The notes: generated from the sequence alone by a model not told the origin. A stretch of DNA of 64,000 nt from Spirosoma spitsbergense DSM 19989 (GCF_000374085.1 NZ_KB893592.1:62001-126000); one strand, 5' to 3'; positions 41,712-50,284 are shown, counted from the first letter of the stretch. Numbers and translations are program-made.

Positions 41712-42653
41712 TCAATCAATCTGTTGGTATGCTCTGGGTGTCATACCTGTTTTAGTTTTAAAGAACCGACCGAAGTTACTGGGGTCCTGTCGCCCAATTT
41801 GATAAGCGATTTCACCAATGCTTAGTGTTGTCTGACTCAGTAACACCTTAGCCTCCAGTAGAATCATTTCGTCCAGTAATTCCCGTGCCGACTGCCCGGT
41901 GATCGTTCTAACGCACTTGTTCAGATGGTTGGGTGAAATATGGAGCATTTCAGCATAATCAGACACATTCTGTTTTTCGTATACAAACTCTGCCAGCGCA
42001 TTTTTGTACTGCTGCGTCAGCCGCTGCGCGGCAGTATCTGCCTGGTCAGGTATAGTAGAGGCAGCTACAGGAGCAGTCTGTTTCAGTTCAAAGAACAGCG
42101 CGAGCAGATAAATCCGAAATATATCAACGGCGGCATTATGATCTTTCAGGTACTCTGCTTCCAGCCTGTTTAGCAAGAAGACAATATCCCTAAGCCTTTC
42201 TTTATCAATAGATACCAATGGATTACCGGAAAAACTAAGGAACAAAAATTCATTCTCCAGGTCCTGCTTTTGCCATCGCCTGGTTAGCAGATTTGCATCG
42301 AAGTGACAATAATATCCCTGGATATCTTCGCTCATCCATTCATCAAAACTAATCTGGTGAGCGGGTAACAGGAAGAACGTATTTGTGGGAACAGTATAAC
42401 TGGTTAGCCCCTTCCGGCGTACCATACTACCGTGGGTAACCAGAATAAAATCGACAACGGTTTTCCGGTGAGGTAGCATCGGGAATTGCAGTGACTGGCG
42501 CACTGTTTCAATCCGATTGATATGAAATGTACTATGGTGAGGTCCTTGCCGGGATATCCCGTCTGACTGATAAAAAACCGTTTTGCTCAGCGTGTCGGGT
42601 GTTAGGGTTGGTACCCGTTCTGGTTTAATTCCCTTGTTCATGGGTTCTGGCAT
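41712..42653 (-). CDS. AraC-family regulator heading the rhamnosidase/aromatic cluster
   Basis: 313 residues: an N-terminal cupin-like sensing half (HHSTFHINRIETVRQ, TNTFFLLPAHQISFDEW) and a C-terminal double HTH (NVSDYAEMLHISPNHLNKCV, LSIGEIAYQIGRQDPSNFGR, FFKTKTGMTPRAYQ). Such regulators sense small molecules, often sugars or aromatics. It lies 122 bp upstream of GH106 on the same strand, at the head of the thirteen-gene run, and is the obvious regulator of it. Two ATGs (42653 and 42641) are possible starts. Confidence 0.9.
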   Translation of the reverse strand: MPEPMNKGIKPERVPTLTPDTLSKTVFYQSDGISRQGPHHSTFHINRIETVRQSLQFPMLPHRKTVVDFILVTHGSMVRRKGLTSYTVPTNTFFLLPAHQISFDEWMSEDIQGYYCHFDANLLTRRWQKQDLENEFLFLSFSGNPLVSIDKERLRDIVFLLNRLEAEYLKDHNAAVDIFRIYLLALFFELKQTAPVAASTIPDQADTAAQRLTQQYKNALAEFVYEKQNVSDYAEMLHISPNHLNKCVRTITGQSARELLDEMILLEAKVLLSQTTLSIGEIAYQIGRQDPSNFGRFFKTKTGMTPRAYQQID

Positions 42654-42715
42654 CGTTTTTTCCTTCTTTACGAAAGATTACTGTGAACGATACAATTCAC
42701 CTTCATAATCAATCC

Positions 42716-42767
42716 AGCAAAAAAGGCACGTATACCAGCTTCTACTGGTATACGTGCCTTTTTTGCT
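42716..42767 (-). terminator. Terminator of ettA
   Basis: A 23-bp perfect stem (42716-42738 with 42745-42767) and 6-nt loop with internal A6/T6 runs, usable on both strands. It separates ettA (stop at 42842) from the AraC gene, so the cluster below has its own promoter. Confidence 0.9.
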
Positions 42768-42841
42768 CAACGGCTTTCCGTTTCGATTATTTATTGGCCG
42801 GTTCGGATTTAACCGTGATTCCCCGTAATGAGCGGCTACCC

Positions 42842-44509
42842 CTAGACTATCTTTCTATACTTGATCCGGGTGGGTGTTGCATCCGACCCCAACCGTTTGC
42901 GCCGGTTTTCTTCGTATTCGGAGAAGTTACCCTCGAACCAGTACACCTGCGAATCACCCTCGAAGGCCAGAATATGGGTTGCAATACGGTCCAGAAACCA
43001 GCGGTCGTGGCTGATGACTACGGCACAACCGGCGAAATTCTCCAGCCCTTCTTCCAAAGCCCGCAGCGTATTTATGTCCAGGTCGTTGGTTGGTTCGTCC
43101 AAAAGCAACAAATTGGCCCCTTCTTTCAACATCATAGCCAGGTGAACCCGATTACGTTCTCCCCCCGACAGGATTCCGATTTTCTTTTCCTGGTCGGCTC
43201 CACCAAAGTTAAACCGGCTCACGTACGCACGGGCGTTCGACTGCTTTCCGCCCATCATGATCCACTCGTTCCCGCCCGAAATGGTTTCGAATACCGTTTT
43301 GTTGGGGTCCAAACCGTCATGTTCCTGATCTACGTACGCCACTTTCACGGTATCGCCCACGTCGAACGTACCCGAATTAGGTTTGTCGCGTCCGGTAATG
43401 AGTTTAAAAAGCGTCGTTTTGCCGGCTCCGTTGGGTCCAATGATGCCGACGATACCACCCTGTGGTAGCCGAAAGCCCAGATGTTCGAACAGCAACCGGT
43501 CGCCAAAGGCTTTGGATACATCGTCGGCTTCGATCACTTTGGCCCCCAGCCGTGGCCCGGCCGGGATAAAGATTTCGAGCGTATCATCGCGTTGTTTCGC
43601 GTCTTCGTTCAGCAGTTTTTCATAGGCACCTAACCGGGCTTTCGACTTAGCCTGACGTGCTTTTGGGGCCATTTTCACCCATTCCAACTCGCGCTGGAGG
43701 GTTTTCTGCCGTTTCGATTCAGTCTTTTCTTCTTTAGCCAGCCGGTTTTGTTTCTGTTCCAGCCAGGATGAATAATTACCTTTCCAGGGAATACCCTCGC
43801 CCCGGTCCAGTTCGAGAATCCAACCCGCTACGTTATCCAGAAAATACCGGTCGTGCGTTACGGCAATTACTGTTCCGGTATACTGACGGAGGTGTTCTTC
43901 CAGCCACAGTACCGATTCGGCATCGAGGTGGTTAGTCGGCTCATCAAGTAACAGTACATCAGGTTGCTGCAATAGCAACCGACACAGGGCGACCCGTCGT
44001 TTTTCACCCCCGGACAGGTTGTCAATCACCGCGTCTGACGGCGGACAGCGGAGGGCATCCATGGCCCGTTCGAGTTTTTGATCTAGTTCCCAGGCGTTAT
44101 GGTGGTCCAGTTTTTCCTGTACTTCACCCTGCCGGGCCAACAATTTGTCGAAGTCGGCATCAGGATCGCCGAAGGCTTCGTTTATTTCATCAAACTCCTT
44201 TAGTAGGTCAACTACTTCCTGAACGCCTTCTTCTACTATCTCACGAACCGTTTTACCCGCTTCAAACGTCGGCTCCTGATCGAGCATCCCAACGGAGTAA
44301 CCAGGCGAGAATACGACTTCGCCTGTGTAATTTTTGTCAATACCGGCAATGATGCGTAGTAATGTAGATTTTCCAGAGCCATTTAGACCGAGAACACCAA
44401 TTTTTGCCCCGTAAAAGAAGGAAAGGTAAATGTTCTTTAGGATTTGTCGGTTAGGCGGAATATTTTTACTCACACCAGCCATAGAGAAAATTATAGTTTC
44501 CTGGCTCAT
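42842..44509 (-). CDS. ettA: Energy-dependent translational throttle protein EttA (ABC-F)
   Basis: 555 residues with two ATP-binding cassettes: Walker A GLNGSGKSTLL and GPNGAGKTTLF, signatures LSGGEKRRVALC and LSGGERNRVHLA, Walker B LLLDEPTNHLD and LLLDEPTNDLD, and the arm and linker region between (ELEWVKMAPKARQAKSKARL). The C-terminal RIKYRKI tail is typical of EttA. It binds the ribosomal E site and gates the first peptide bond according to ATP level. Divergent from the DUF349 gene. Confidence 0.96.
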   Translation of the reverse strand: MSQETIIFSMAGVSKNIPPNRQILKNIYLSFFYGAKIGVLGLNGSGKSTLLRIIAGIDKNYTGEVVFSPGYSVGMLDQEPTFEAGKTVREIVEEGVQEVVDLLKEFDEINEAFGDPDADFDKLLARQGEVQEKLDHHNAWELDQKLERAMDALRCPPSDAVIDNLSGGEKRRVALCRLLLQQPDVLLLDEPTNHLDAESVLWLEEHLRQYTGTVIAVTHDRYFLDNVAGWILELDRGEGIPWKGNYSSWLEQKQNRLAKEEKTESKRQKTLQRELEWVKMAPKARQAKSKARLGAYEKLLNEDAKQRDDTLEIFIPAGPRLGAKVIEADDVSKAFGDRLLFEHLGFRLPQGGIVGIIGPNGAGKTTLFKLITGRDKPNSGTFDVGDTVKVAYVDQEHDGLDPNKTVFETISGGNEWIMMGGKQSNARAYVSRFNFGGADQEKKIGILSGGERNRVHLAMMLKEGANLLLLDEPTNDLDINTLRALEEGLENFAGCAVVISHDRWFLDRIATHILAFEGDSQVYWFEGNFSEYEENRRKRLGSDATPTRIKYRKIV

Positions 44510-44538
44510 TAATTTCTAATAGATTTGTGGTTAATCCT

Positions 44539-44569
44539 CAAATTTAACCCGCAGCGCAGCTTTAACCAA
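44539..44569 (-). promoter_or_regulatory. Promoter of ettA
   Basis: Minus-strand TTG (complement of 44567-44569), 20-nt spacer, TAAATTTG (complement of 44539-44546): an exact Bacteroidota consensus promoter about 25 nt before the ettA start at 44509. Confidence 0.65.
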
Positions 44570-44577
44570 GTATAGTA

Positions 44578-45852
44578 ATGGAAAACGCTTCACTGGTAGA
44601 TGAATACGGTTACGTCAAAGACGGAAAGGTATTTTTGAAAGGCTACCTGAATTACGAAGATCGCCAGATTGGCGAAGTAAAAAGAACCGAGCAGGAAGCG
44701 CTCGATTATTTTAAAAATCGCTTCATTATTGCCGAGAGTAAAGTCAATCAGTTAGAGAAAGACATCACCGAAGCGCAGAACAAGGGTTCGTACCTCACAA
44801 AACTGGTTCAGCTCCGCAAGAAGTTATTAAACTTCGATGCACTTGGTGACTTTCCGCCCCTGATTGAACGGCTGGATGCTCAGGAACAACTGCTCGCCGA
44901 ATTGATTACGGTCAATCAGCGCAAGAACCTCGACATTAAACAGGCCTTGCTTGCCGATGCCATCGCCATTGCCGACAGCACCGAATGGCGCGAAACGGCC
45001 GATGCCCTGCAGGAAATCAAGACCAAATGGATCAAAACGGGACCGGTCGATAAAGCGGTTGACCCCGACATTGAAGACCAGTTTCAGGAACTGCTGGATG
45101 GTTTCTTTACGCGTAGGCGCGAGTTCTTCAACGAGCAGAACAAGGTTATTCAGGAACGGCTGGACAAGTACGACGAGCTTATCCGGCTGGCCTTCCGGGC
45201 CAATCGACTGGGCGACCTGGACGCGGCTTTTCAGGAAGTCCGTAAGCTCAATAACGCCTGGAAAGCGGTTGGCGAGGTACCCATTAAAAAAAGCGGCAAA
45301 CTGTACAAGCAGTTTAAGAAAGCCACGACCATGTTTTATACCAAGTACAATGATGTGAAAGGCATTGTGCTGGTACCGAAGATTGACCCGCGTGTGGAGC
45401 AACAAATGAAGATGGCGGATGAAGCGGAACAACTCGCCAAACAATCCGATATTTTCACGGCTGCCGAGCGGGCAAAGGTGTTGCTCAATAGCTGGAAAGA
45501 AGTTCGGGTGCCGTTTAAATTGCAGGATAAAGTGGTAAACGAACGATTCCGGGCCGCCTGTGATAAAATCTTTGAACTGAGTTACCTCGGTCGTGTACTC
45601 GCCCGGAAATACCCGGCTTTTGAACTAAAAAGTCATTCTGAACAGGTTCGGACAAAAATCCGGGAGATGGACTACCTGGTAAAACGGGAAAAGAACGACC
45701 TGCAGTTTGCCTTGCAGGATGCCGATGGCCTCGACCCGAACAACGATGCAGACAAGCAGGTGTTGAACAAGATCAACACGCAGAAGCGTAAAATTGCCAT
45801 GAAGGAAACCATCCTTCGGGAGTTACAGAATGAACTGGAAAAGATAGGCTAG
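44578..45852 (+). CDS. DUF349 coiled-coil protein
   Basis: 424 residues, highly charged and almost all helical, with four or so DUF349 repeats (about 70 residues each: ELKTKWIKTGPVDKAV-like, EVRKLNNAWKAVGEVPIKKS, NSWKEVRVPFKLQDKVVNER, FRAACDKIF). The family is widespread but of unknown function in Bacteroidota; some members elsewhere bind RNA. Divergent from ettA, with a 26-bp terminator just after its stop. Confidence 0.9.
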   Translation: MENASLVDEYGYVKDGKVFLKGYLNYEDRQIGEVKRTEQEALDYFKNRFIIAESKVNQLEKDITEAQNKGSYLTKLVQLRKKLLNFDALGDFPPLIERLDAQEQLLAELITVNQRKNLDIKQALLADAIAIADSTEWRETADALQEIKTKWIKTGPVDKAVDPDIEDQFQELLDGFFTRRREFFNEQNKVIQERLDKYDELIRLAFRANRLGDLDAAFQEVRKLNNAWKAVGEVPIKKSGKLYKQFKKATTMFYTKYNDVKGIVLVPKIDPRVEQQMKMADEAEQLAKQSDIFTAAERAKVLLNSWKEVRVPFKLQDKVVNERFRAACDKIFELSYLGRVLARKYPAFELKSHSEQVRTKIREMDYLVKREKNDLQFALQDADGLDPNNDADKQVLNKINTQKRKIAMKETILRELQNELEKIG

Positions 45853-45865
45853 GCATTCTGTTCCA

Positions 45866-45921
45866 GTCAAAAAGCCGAAACGTGCCACAGTGAGAACTGT
45901 GGCACGTTTCGGCTTTTTGAC
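45866..45921 (+). terminator. Strong terminator after the DUF349 gene
   Basis: A 26-bp perfect stem (45866-45891 with 45896-45921) closed by a GAGA tetraloop and containing A5/T5 runs. The next gene's ATG is only 14 nt further on, so it may also act in that gene's leader. Confidence 0.9.
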
Positions 45922-45934
45922 TTGTTCTAAAGGT

Positions 45935-46210
45935 ATGGAAACAAACCTGCATCAATCTGATTTTATTGCGTCCGAAACAGATTTTCGGGCGGCTATTATT
46001 CCCGGCAAGTTCGTTCGGCTTGAATACCTGAGTGATTTGAATGAGTTCATCAAAACGGACGTAATTATTAAGCAACTCGTTCAGGAAGGTAGTACCAACT
46101 GGCTCGAACTGGCAACCGGTGAGACTATTCCTCTGGACCGCGTTGTGAGTATTTCGGGTAAATTATCGCCCCATTATCCGGGTTATGGTAATTACTCGTG
46201 CGACTGTTAA
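45935..46210 (+). CDS. Small conserved-looking protein, possibly Rof-like
   Basis: 91 residues from the ATG at 45935 (METNLHQSDFIASETDFRAA); an earlier start at 45890 would lie inside the terminator hairpin. The middle KFVRLEYLSDLNEFIKTDVI and the strands TNWLELATGETIPLDRVVSI resemble the beta-barrel of Rho-binding antiterminator (Rof)/Sm-like small proteins, but this is a weak impression. It ends in YSCDC, and its last 4 bases overlap the serS stop tail to tail. Function unknown. Confidence 0.65.
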   Translation: METNLHQSDFIASETDFRAAIIPGKFVRLEYLSDLNEFIKTDVIIKQLVQEGSTNWLELATGETIPLDRVVSISGKLSPHYPGYGNYSCDC

Positions 46211-47523
46211 TCGATCATTTCAAACCCGCAGTACGGTATCAATACCTTTGGAATCCTTATGCCTTCCGGGGTCTGATTGTTCTCCAGAATAGCGGCTAAA
46301 ATACGTGGCAGGGCTAATGCCGATCCATTCAGCGTGTGCATTAACTGCATCTTCCCTGGTCCGTCGCCACGGTCGAGTTTTGAGCGAAGTTTGAGTCGGT
46401 TGGCCTGGTATGTCTCGAAGTTTGAGACGGAACTGACCTCAAGCCACCGCTGCTGCGCGGCCGACCATACCTCCATATCGTACGTCAGGGCGGATGTAAA
46501 CCCCATATCGCCCGCGCAAAGCCGTAATACCCGGTACGGCAGTTCCAGCTTCTGCAACAGGCTTTGCACGTGCAAGCTCATCTCTTCGAGAGCCGCGTAC
46601 GAATTTTCCGGTTTCTCGATACGCACAATCTCTACCTTATCGAACTGGTGCAGCCGGTTCAACCCCCGAACATGCGCTCCCCACGAACCAGCTTCCCGAC
46701 GGAAACAGGGCGTGTAGCCTACATTCTTAACTGGTAACTGATGTTCCGGCAGGATCACATCGCGGTATATATTCGTAATGGGTACCTCAGCGGTGGGAAT
46801 CAGATACAGTTTATCTTCCGGCATGTAGTACATCTGCCCTTCTTTGTCCGGCAGTTGACCCGTTGCAAAACCAGACTCTTCATTGACCAAAATGGGCGGC
46901 TGCACTTCCATATAGCCAGCTTCCATGGCTTCATCCAGAAAGAAGTTGATCATGGCCCGTTGAATCCTGGCCCCTTTCCCCCTGTACACCGGAAAACCTG
47001 CCCCCGAGATTTTGACGCCAAGCTCAAAGTCAATCATTGGGCCCGCTCCGGCGTTCCGGCTGTCACCACCGTACTTTTTGATGAGTTCCCAATGGGGCAG
47101 GGCTTTGTCGTGCAGAACCGGTTTCTCACCATATTCCAGTACTACTTCGTTATCCTCAGCCGAGCGACCTTCGGGAACGCTGCTGTGCGGCAGGTTAGGA
47201 ATAGTGACCAGAACCGCCTGTAAATCGGCTTCGATTTGACGAAGAGCATCGGCGAGTTCTTTCGAGCGTACTTTTAACGCTGCCGTTTCCGTTTTAGCCC
47301 CTTCTGCCGCAGTTTTATCCCCGGCTTTCATCAGCGCACCAATCTGGCCCGCTTTTGCATTTGACTGAGCCAGGACATCGTCGAGTTCACGTTGCGTGTC
47401 ACGCCGTTGCTGGTCCAGTGTCAGTACCTGTTCAATACTCGCTTCGGCATTGGCAAAATTTCGTTTGCGTAGGCCCGCTATTGTCGTTTCTTTATTCTCG
47501 CGTATGAATGGGAGTTGCAGCAT
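46207..47523 (-). CDS. serS: Seryl-tRNA synthetase
   Basis: 438 residues. The N-terminal two-helix coiled-coil arm (residues about 25-110) that grips tRNA-Ser is followed by the class II core with motif 2 (YTPCFRREAGSWG) and motif 3 (NGSALALPRILAAILEN). Charges tRNA-Ser and tRNA-Sec. Full length. Its start lies only 5 nt after the stop of the HEPN toxin gene on the same strand, so it may share transcription with that module, which is unusual for an essential gene. Confidence 0.97.
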   Translation of the reverse strand: MLQLPFIRENKETTIAGLRKRNFANAEASIEQVLTLDQQRRDTQRELDDVLAQSNAKAGQIGALMKAGDKTAAEGAKTETAALKVRSKELADALRQIEADLQAVLVTIPNLPHSSVPEGRSAEDNEVVLEYGEKPVLHDKALPHWELIKKYGGDSRNAGAGPMIDFELGVKISGAGFPVYRGKGARIQRAMINFFLDEAMEAGYMEVQPPILVNEESGFATGQLPDKEGQMYYMPEDKLYLIPTAEVPITNIYRDVILPEHQLPVKNVGYTPCFRREAGSWGAHVRGLNRLHQFDKVEIVRIEKPENSYAALEEMSLHVQSLLQKLELPYRVLRLCAGDMGFTSALTYDMEVWSAAQQRWLEVSSVSNFETYQANRLKLRSKLDRGDGPGKMQLMHTLNGSALALPRILAAILENNQTPEGIRIPKVLIPYCGFEMID

Positions 47524-47528
47524 GCAAA

Positions 47529-47918
47529 TTATTTTTTGGCAAGTGAGGTGATTACAGCGATAAACTTCTCCGCGTCTTCAATAAATACACCGATTTTTTC
47601 TTCGTCAAAATCAATAAAATCTTCGTAATCAGCTTCGTTGCGATTGTCAAATAGTTTTTGATATAGCTTTCCCCAAATCACATCAACCAATCCAGATTTG
47701 ATAAATTGATTACTCAACATGATTTTCACGCCTTTATGCGTATAGGTATCTATATCATTCCTGGCCAGTAAGGCTAACACGGCATAAAAGCAAGAATAAT
47801 ACAGCCGATTAGCTACAGCATTCCAATCACCGGAATTAGCCAGCGTTTTAGCCGTTTTGAGGGTGTTGAATGCCCGTTCGATGCGATAGTTAACTAAATC
47901 GTCTTTTGTGCGGCTCAT
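47529..47918 (-). CDS. HEPN-domain toxin (UPF0332/HepT-like)
   Basis: 129 residues. The HEPN four-helix bundle is recognisable by VANRLYYSCFYAVLALLARN, THKGVKIMLSNQFIKSG and KLFDNRNEADYEDFI, matching the UPF0332 subgroup. In known pairs the HEPN protein is an RNase or other toxin inactivated by its MNT partner, which AMPylates or nucleotidylates it. The canonical R-x4-6-H motif is not clearly present (R and H are 8 apart in RNDIDTYTH), so RNase activity is uncertain. It overlaps the MNT gene by 4 nt. Confidence 0.85.
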   Translation of the reverse strand: MSRTKDDLVNYRIERAFNTLKTAKTLANSGDWNAVANRLYYSCFYAVLALLARNDIDTYTHKGVKIMLSNQFIKSGLVDVIWGKLYQKLFDNRNEADYEDFIDFDEEKIGVFIEDAEKFIAVITSLAKK

Positions 47919-48229
47919 ACGACCATAGCATCACGCTTGATATTGCGATACAGAGGGGTAACCTTGTGATTGTCTTCCCATTCCTGCTTTGAATGGATAA
48001 TAGATCCAATCACCTTATTGTTATCCAGTTCTACCTCAAAAAAAAGTTCCCTTAAGCGATTTTTGAGCAGTTGATTCACGGGCTTTTCGGTCAACACCAG
48101 AAAATCCCAGTCTGAGTCTTCCCGCGCATCACCCCGTGCCCGCGACCCAAACAACCATACCTCAGCCTGCGGGTCAATCTCATGGACGTACCGCTTAACT
48201 TCCTGCAAAAATTGTTCGTCAGTCATCAT
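47915..48229 (-). CDS. MNT-family nucleotidyltransferase antitoxin
   Basis: 104 residues of a minimal nucleotidyltransferase: VWLFGSRARGDAREDSDWDF carries the G-S-x-x-x-G and D-x-D motifs and a later LRELFFEVELDNNKV supplies the third acid. MNT proteins silence the paired HEPN toxin by adding nucleotides. Two adjacent ATGs (48229, 48226) are possible starts. Gene order antitoxin then toxin, with a 4-nt overlap, is typical of the type VII HEPN/MNT module. Confidence 0.88.
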   Translation of the reverse strand: MMTDEQFLQEVKRYVHEIDPQAEVWLFGSRARGDAREDSDWDFLVLTEKPVNQLLKNRLRELFFEVELDNNKVIGSIIHSKQEWEDNHKVTPLYRNIKRDAMVV

Positions 48230-48283
48230 CCAGAAGGTTATTGATTAGCTATTTCTGGTTCAAAAACGGATTACTTCGTAAAG

Positions 48284-49621
48284 TTACGCCGAAAAAAGCC
48301 CTTCGTTCAAGGCATTCAGCGCCTGTGCTTTGTACTGGCCATGTATCAATAGTGACAGGTTACTTTCCGTTCCGCCGTACGAAATCATCCGGATAGGAAT
48401 ATCCTTCATGGCGTTGAACACACACACCGCTACACCTTGATTATCAGCACTAAAATTACCAACGATACATATTATTGTCTGGTTGTAATCAGGCTCTTCC
48501 AGTGTACAAAATGTATTGAGTTCGTCCGTAATTTCCTGAATGCGCTCCGTGTTGTCAATTGTAACGGATACTGACACTTCCGAAGTAGCCAGCATGTCGA
48601 CCGGTGTTTTGTACTTCTCGAAAATCTCGAAAATCCGGCGCAGAAAACCATACGCATTCAGCATCCGTGTTGAGTGGATGTATAGGGCCGTAATACCATC
48701 CTTAGCCGCAATCGCCTTGAATACCTGTTGCTGAGCCGTACCGGCACTGTGGTCGGAGATGAGGGTGCCCGGTGCCTTCGGTTCCATCGTATTTTTCAGC
48801 CGCACGGGTACACCGAACATCCGGGCGGGTGTAATGGTAGATGGGTGAAGTATTTTAGCCCCGAAATACGCCAGCTCAGCCGCTTCATCAAAGGTCAATT
48901 CCCGAACCGGGAAGGTGTTTTTCACGATACGCGGGTCATTGTTATGCATCCCGTCAATATCTGTCCATATCTGAATTTCGTTGGCCCGAATGGCACCACC
49001 AATCAGCGAAGCTGTGTAATCAGAACCGCCCCGCTTCAGGTTATCTACTTCACCACGCGGGTTGCGGCAGATGAAGCCCTGCGTAACAATAATTTGTTTA
49101 TCGTCGTGCTGAGGCAGAATGTCAGCTAACTTTTGTTCGGTATACTGAATTTCAGGCTCATTATCAGCGTCAATCCGCATGAACTCCAGTGCAGGCAATA
49201 AGGCAGACGACACGTTTTCTTCGGTCAGGTAAGCCTGAAAAAGCTGAGTGCTCAACAACTCCCCCTCGGCCACCAGTTCTTTTTCCTGTTTGAGGGTAAA
49301 CGGTTTTATGCCCGTTAGTGACCGGATGAAAGAGAATTCTGCCTCTATAATTTTTTGCCCGGCCGCCTTACCATCAGTCGTTTTGTAGAGTTCATCCACA
49401 AACTGTCCATAGTGTTCCATAAGCGAATCAATTTTTGCATTCGCATCAATATCATCATTTACTTTGAGGGCTTCTCCAATGCTCAACAACGCATTTGTTG
49501 TACCCGACAGGGCCGACAGAACGACAACCTTACGCGTATCGTCTTCTGTTATCAGTTTGCGAATAGACTGCATCCGCTCGGGCTTCCCGACCGACGTACC
49601 GCCAAATTTCCAGACGTGCAT
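48284..49621 (-). CDS. lysC: Aspartate kinase
   Basis: 445 residues. Catalytic motifs are MHVWKFGGTSVG (ATP) and RGGSDYTASLIGGAI, with FDEAAELAYFGAKILHPSTI; the C-terminal third holds two ACT domains (about 300-445) for feedback by lysine or threonine. First step of the aspartate pathway (Lys, Thr, Met and diaminopimelate). It is monofunctional: no homoserine dehydrogenase part. Located 54 bp before the toxin-antitoxin pair in the direction of transcription. Confidence 0.95.
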   Translation of the reverse strand: MHVWKFGGTSVGKPERMQSIRKLITEDDTRKVVVLSALSGTTNALLSIGEALKVNDDIDANAKIDSLMEHYGQFVDELYKTTDGKAAGQKIIEAEFSFIRSLTGIKPFTLKQEKELVAEGELLSTQLFQAYLTEENVSSALLPALEFMRIDADNEPEIQYTEQKLADILPQHDDKQIIVTQGFICRNPRGEVDNLKRGGSDYTASLIGGAIRANEIQIWTDIDGMHNNDPRIVKNTFPVRELTFDEAAELAYFGAKILHPSTITPARMFGVPVRLKNTMEPKAPGTLISDHSAGTAQQQVFKAIAAKDGITALYIHSTRMLNAYGFLRRIFEIFEKYKTPVDMLATSEVSVSVTIDNTERIQEITDELNTFCTLEEPDYNQTIICIVGNFSADNQGVAVCVFNAMKDIPIRMISYGGTESNLSLLIHGQYKAQALNALNEGLFSA

Positions 49622-49646
49622 ATTAGTGAAAGAGTGAATGAGTGAG

Positions 49647-49695
49647 AGAGCGAAAGAATTAAAAGCCGTTCACCTCCCTTTCATTCTTTCGCTCT
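49647..49695. repeat. GAGTGAATGAGTGA-type repeat hairpin between ribH and lysC
   Basis: A 13-bp perfect stem, AGAGCGAAAGAAT (49647-49659) with its complement at 49683-49695, is bordered by further GAATGAGTGAGAG repeats from 49630. It resembles the hairpin at 9148-9238 and may end ribH transcription. Confidence 0.75.
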
Positions 49696-49704
49696 ACTCC
49701 CTCT

Positions 49705-50205
49705 TTAAATTTTACTGTATACCTGTTCTTTTAAGCCAATCATTTTAATGGCGGTAATGGCCGCTTCGTCGCCTTTGTTTCCATGAATACCGCCCGCCCG
49801 GTCAAGCGCTTGCTGCTGGTCATTGGGAGTGAGTACACCAAAGATGACGGGCTTCCCTGTGTTTAACCCAACGTTTGTCAGGCCCTGGGCCACCGCGTGG
49901 TTAATGTAATCATTGTGTTTGGTTTCACCCTGAATAACACAGCCCAGCGCAATAACTGCATCCACCTTATCCTGCTGAGCGAACCACTGCGCCCCCAAAC
50001 TCAGTTCATAACTACCCGGCACATTGCCCCGAATAATATTTTCGGCTGTAGCTCCGTGCTGAATCAGCGTTTGGTAAGCCCCGGTAAACAACGCTTCGGT
50101 AACGTCTGTATTCCACTCCGATACCAAGATAACGAAGCACCGGGTACTAATATCAGGCAGTTCATCCGTTGAAAAAACGCTGAGATTCTTATTGGTAGAT
50201 GCCAT
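49705..50205 (-). CDS. ribH: 6,7-dimethyl-8-ribityllumazine synthase
   Basis: 166 residues from the ATG at 50205 (MASTNKNLSVFSTDELPD); a longer frame to 50340 runs through a palindrome and a terminator and is not credible. Motifs VSEWNTDVTEALFTGA, GNVPGSYELSLGA and LGCVIQGETKHNDYINHAVA (with the catalytic His) are intact. It makes the lumazine precursor of riboflavin. Directly preceded in transcription by a 74-bp palindromic leader. Confidence 0.95.
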   Translation of the reverse strand: MASTNKNLSVFSTDELPDISTRCFVILVSEWNTDVTEALFTGAYQTLIQHGATAENIIRGNVPGSYELSLGAQWFAQQDKVDAVIALGCVIQGETKHNDYINHAVAQGLTNVGLNTGKPVIFGVLTPNDQQQALDRAGGIHGNKGDEAAITAIKMIGLKEQVYSKI

Positions 50206-50210
50206 ATAAT

Positions 50211-50284
50211 TCAGTGTACCGGATGGCCACGTCCGGGTGTTACTTTTGCTTGTTGATTCCAGACGTGGCCATCCGGGATACTGA
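50211..50284 (-). repeat. Palindrome in the ribH leader
   Basis: CCGGATGGCCACGTC (50219-50233) and its exact complement (50262-50276), extended by TCAGT/ACTGA at 50211-50215 and 50280-50284, with a 28-nt loop. It lies between the upstream gene's terminator and the ribH ATG and would form a hairpin 6 nt before the start codon. It does not look like an FMN riboswitch (no RFN core motifs). Confidence 0.8.

Noticed and set aside
42683-43468. 261-codon plus-strand frame over the ettA 3' part and terminator
   Set aside because: It runs through a perfect terminator hairpin and is antisense to intact ABC-F motifs.
50211-50284. FMN riboswitch upstream of ribH
   Set aside because: The conserved RFN core blocks are missing; only a simple palindrome is seen.
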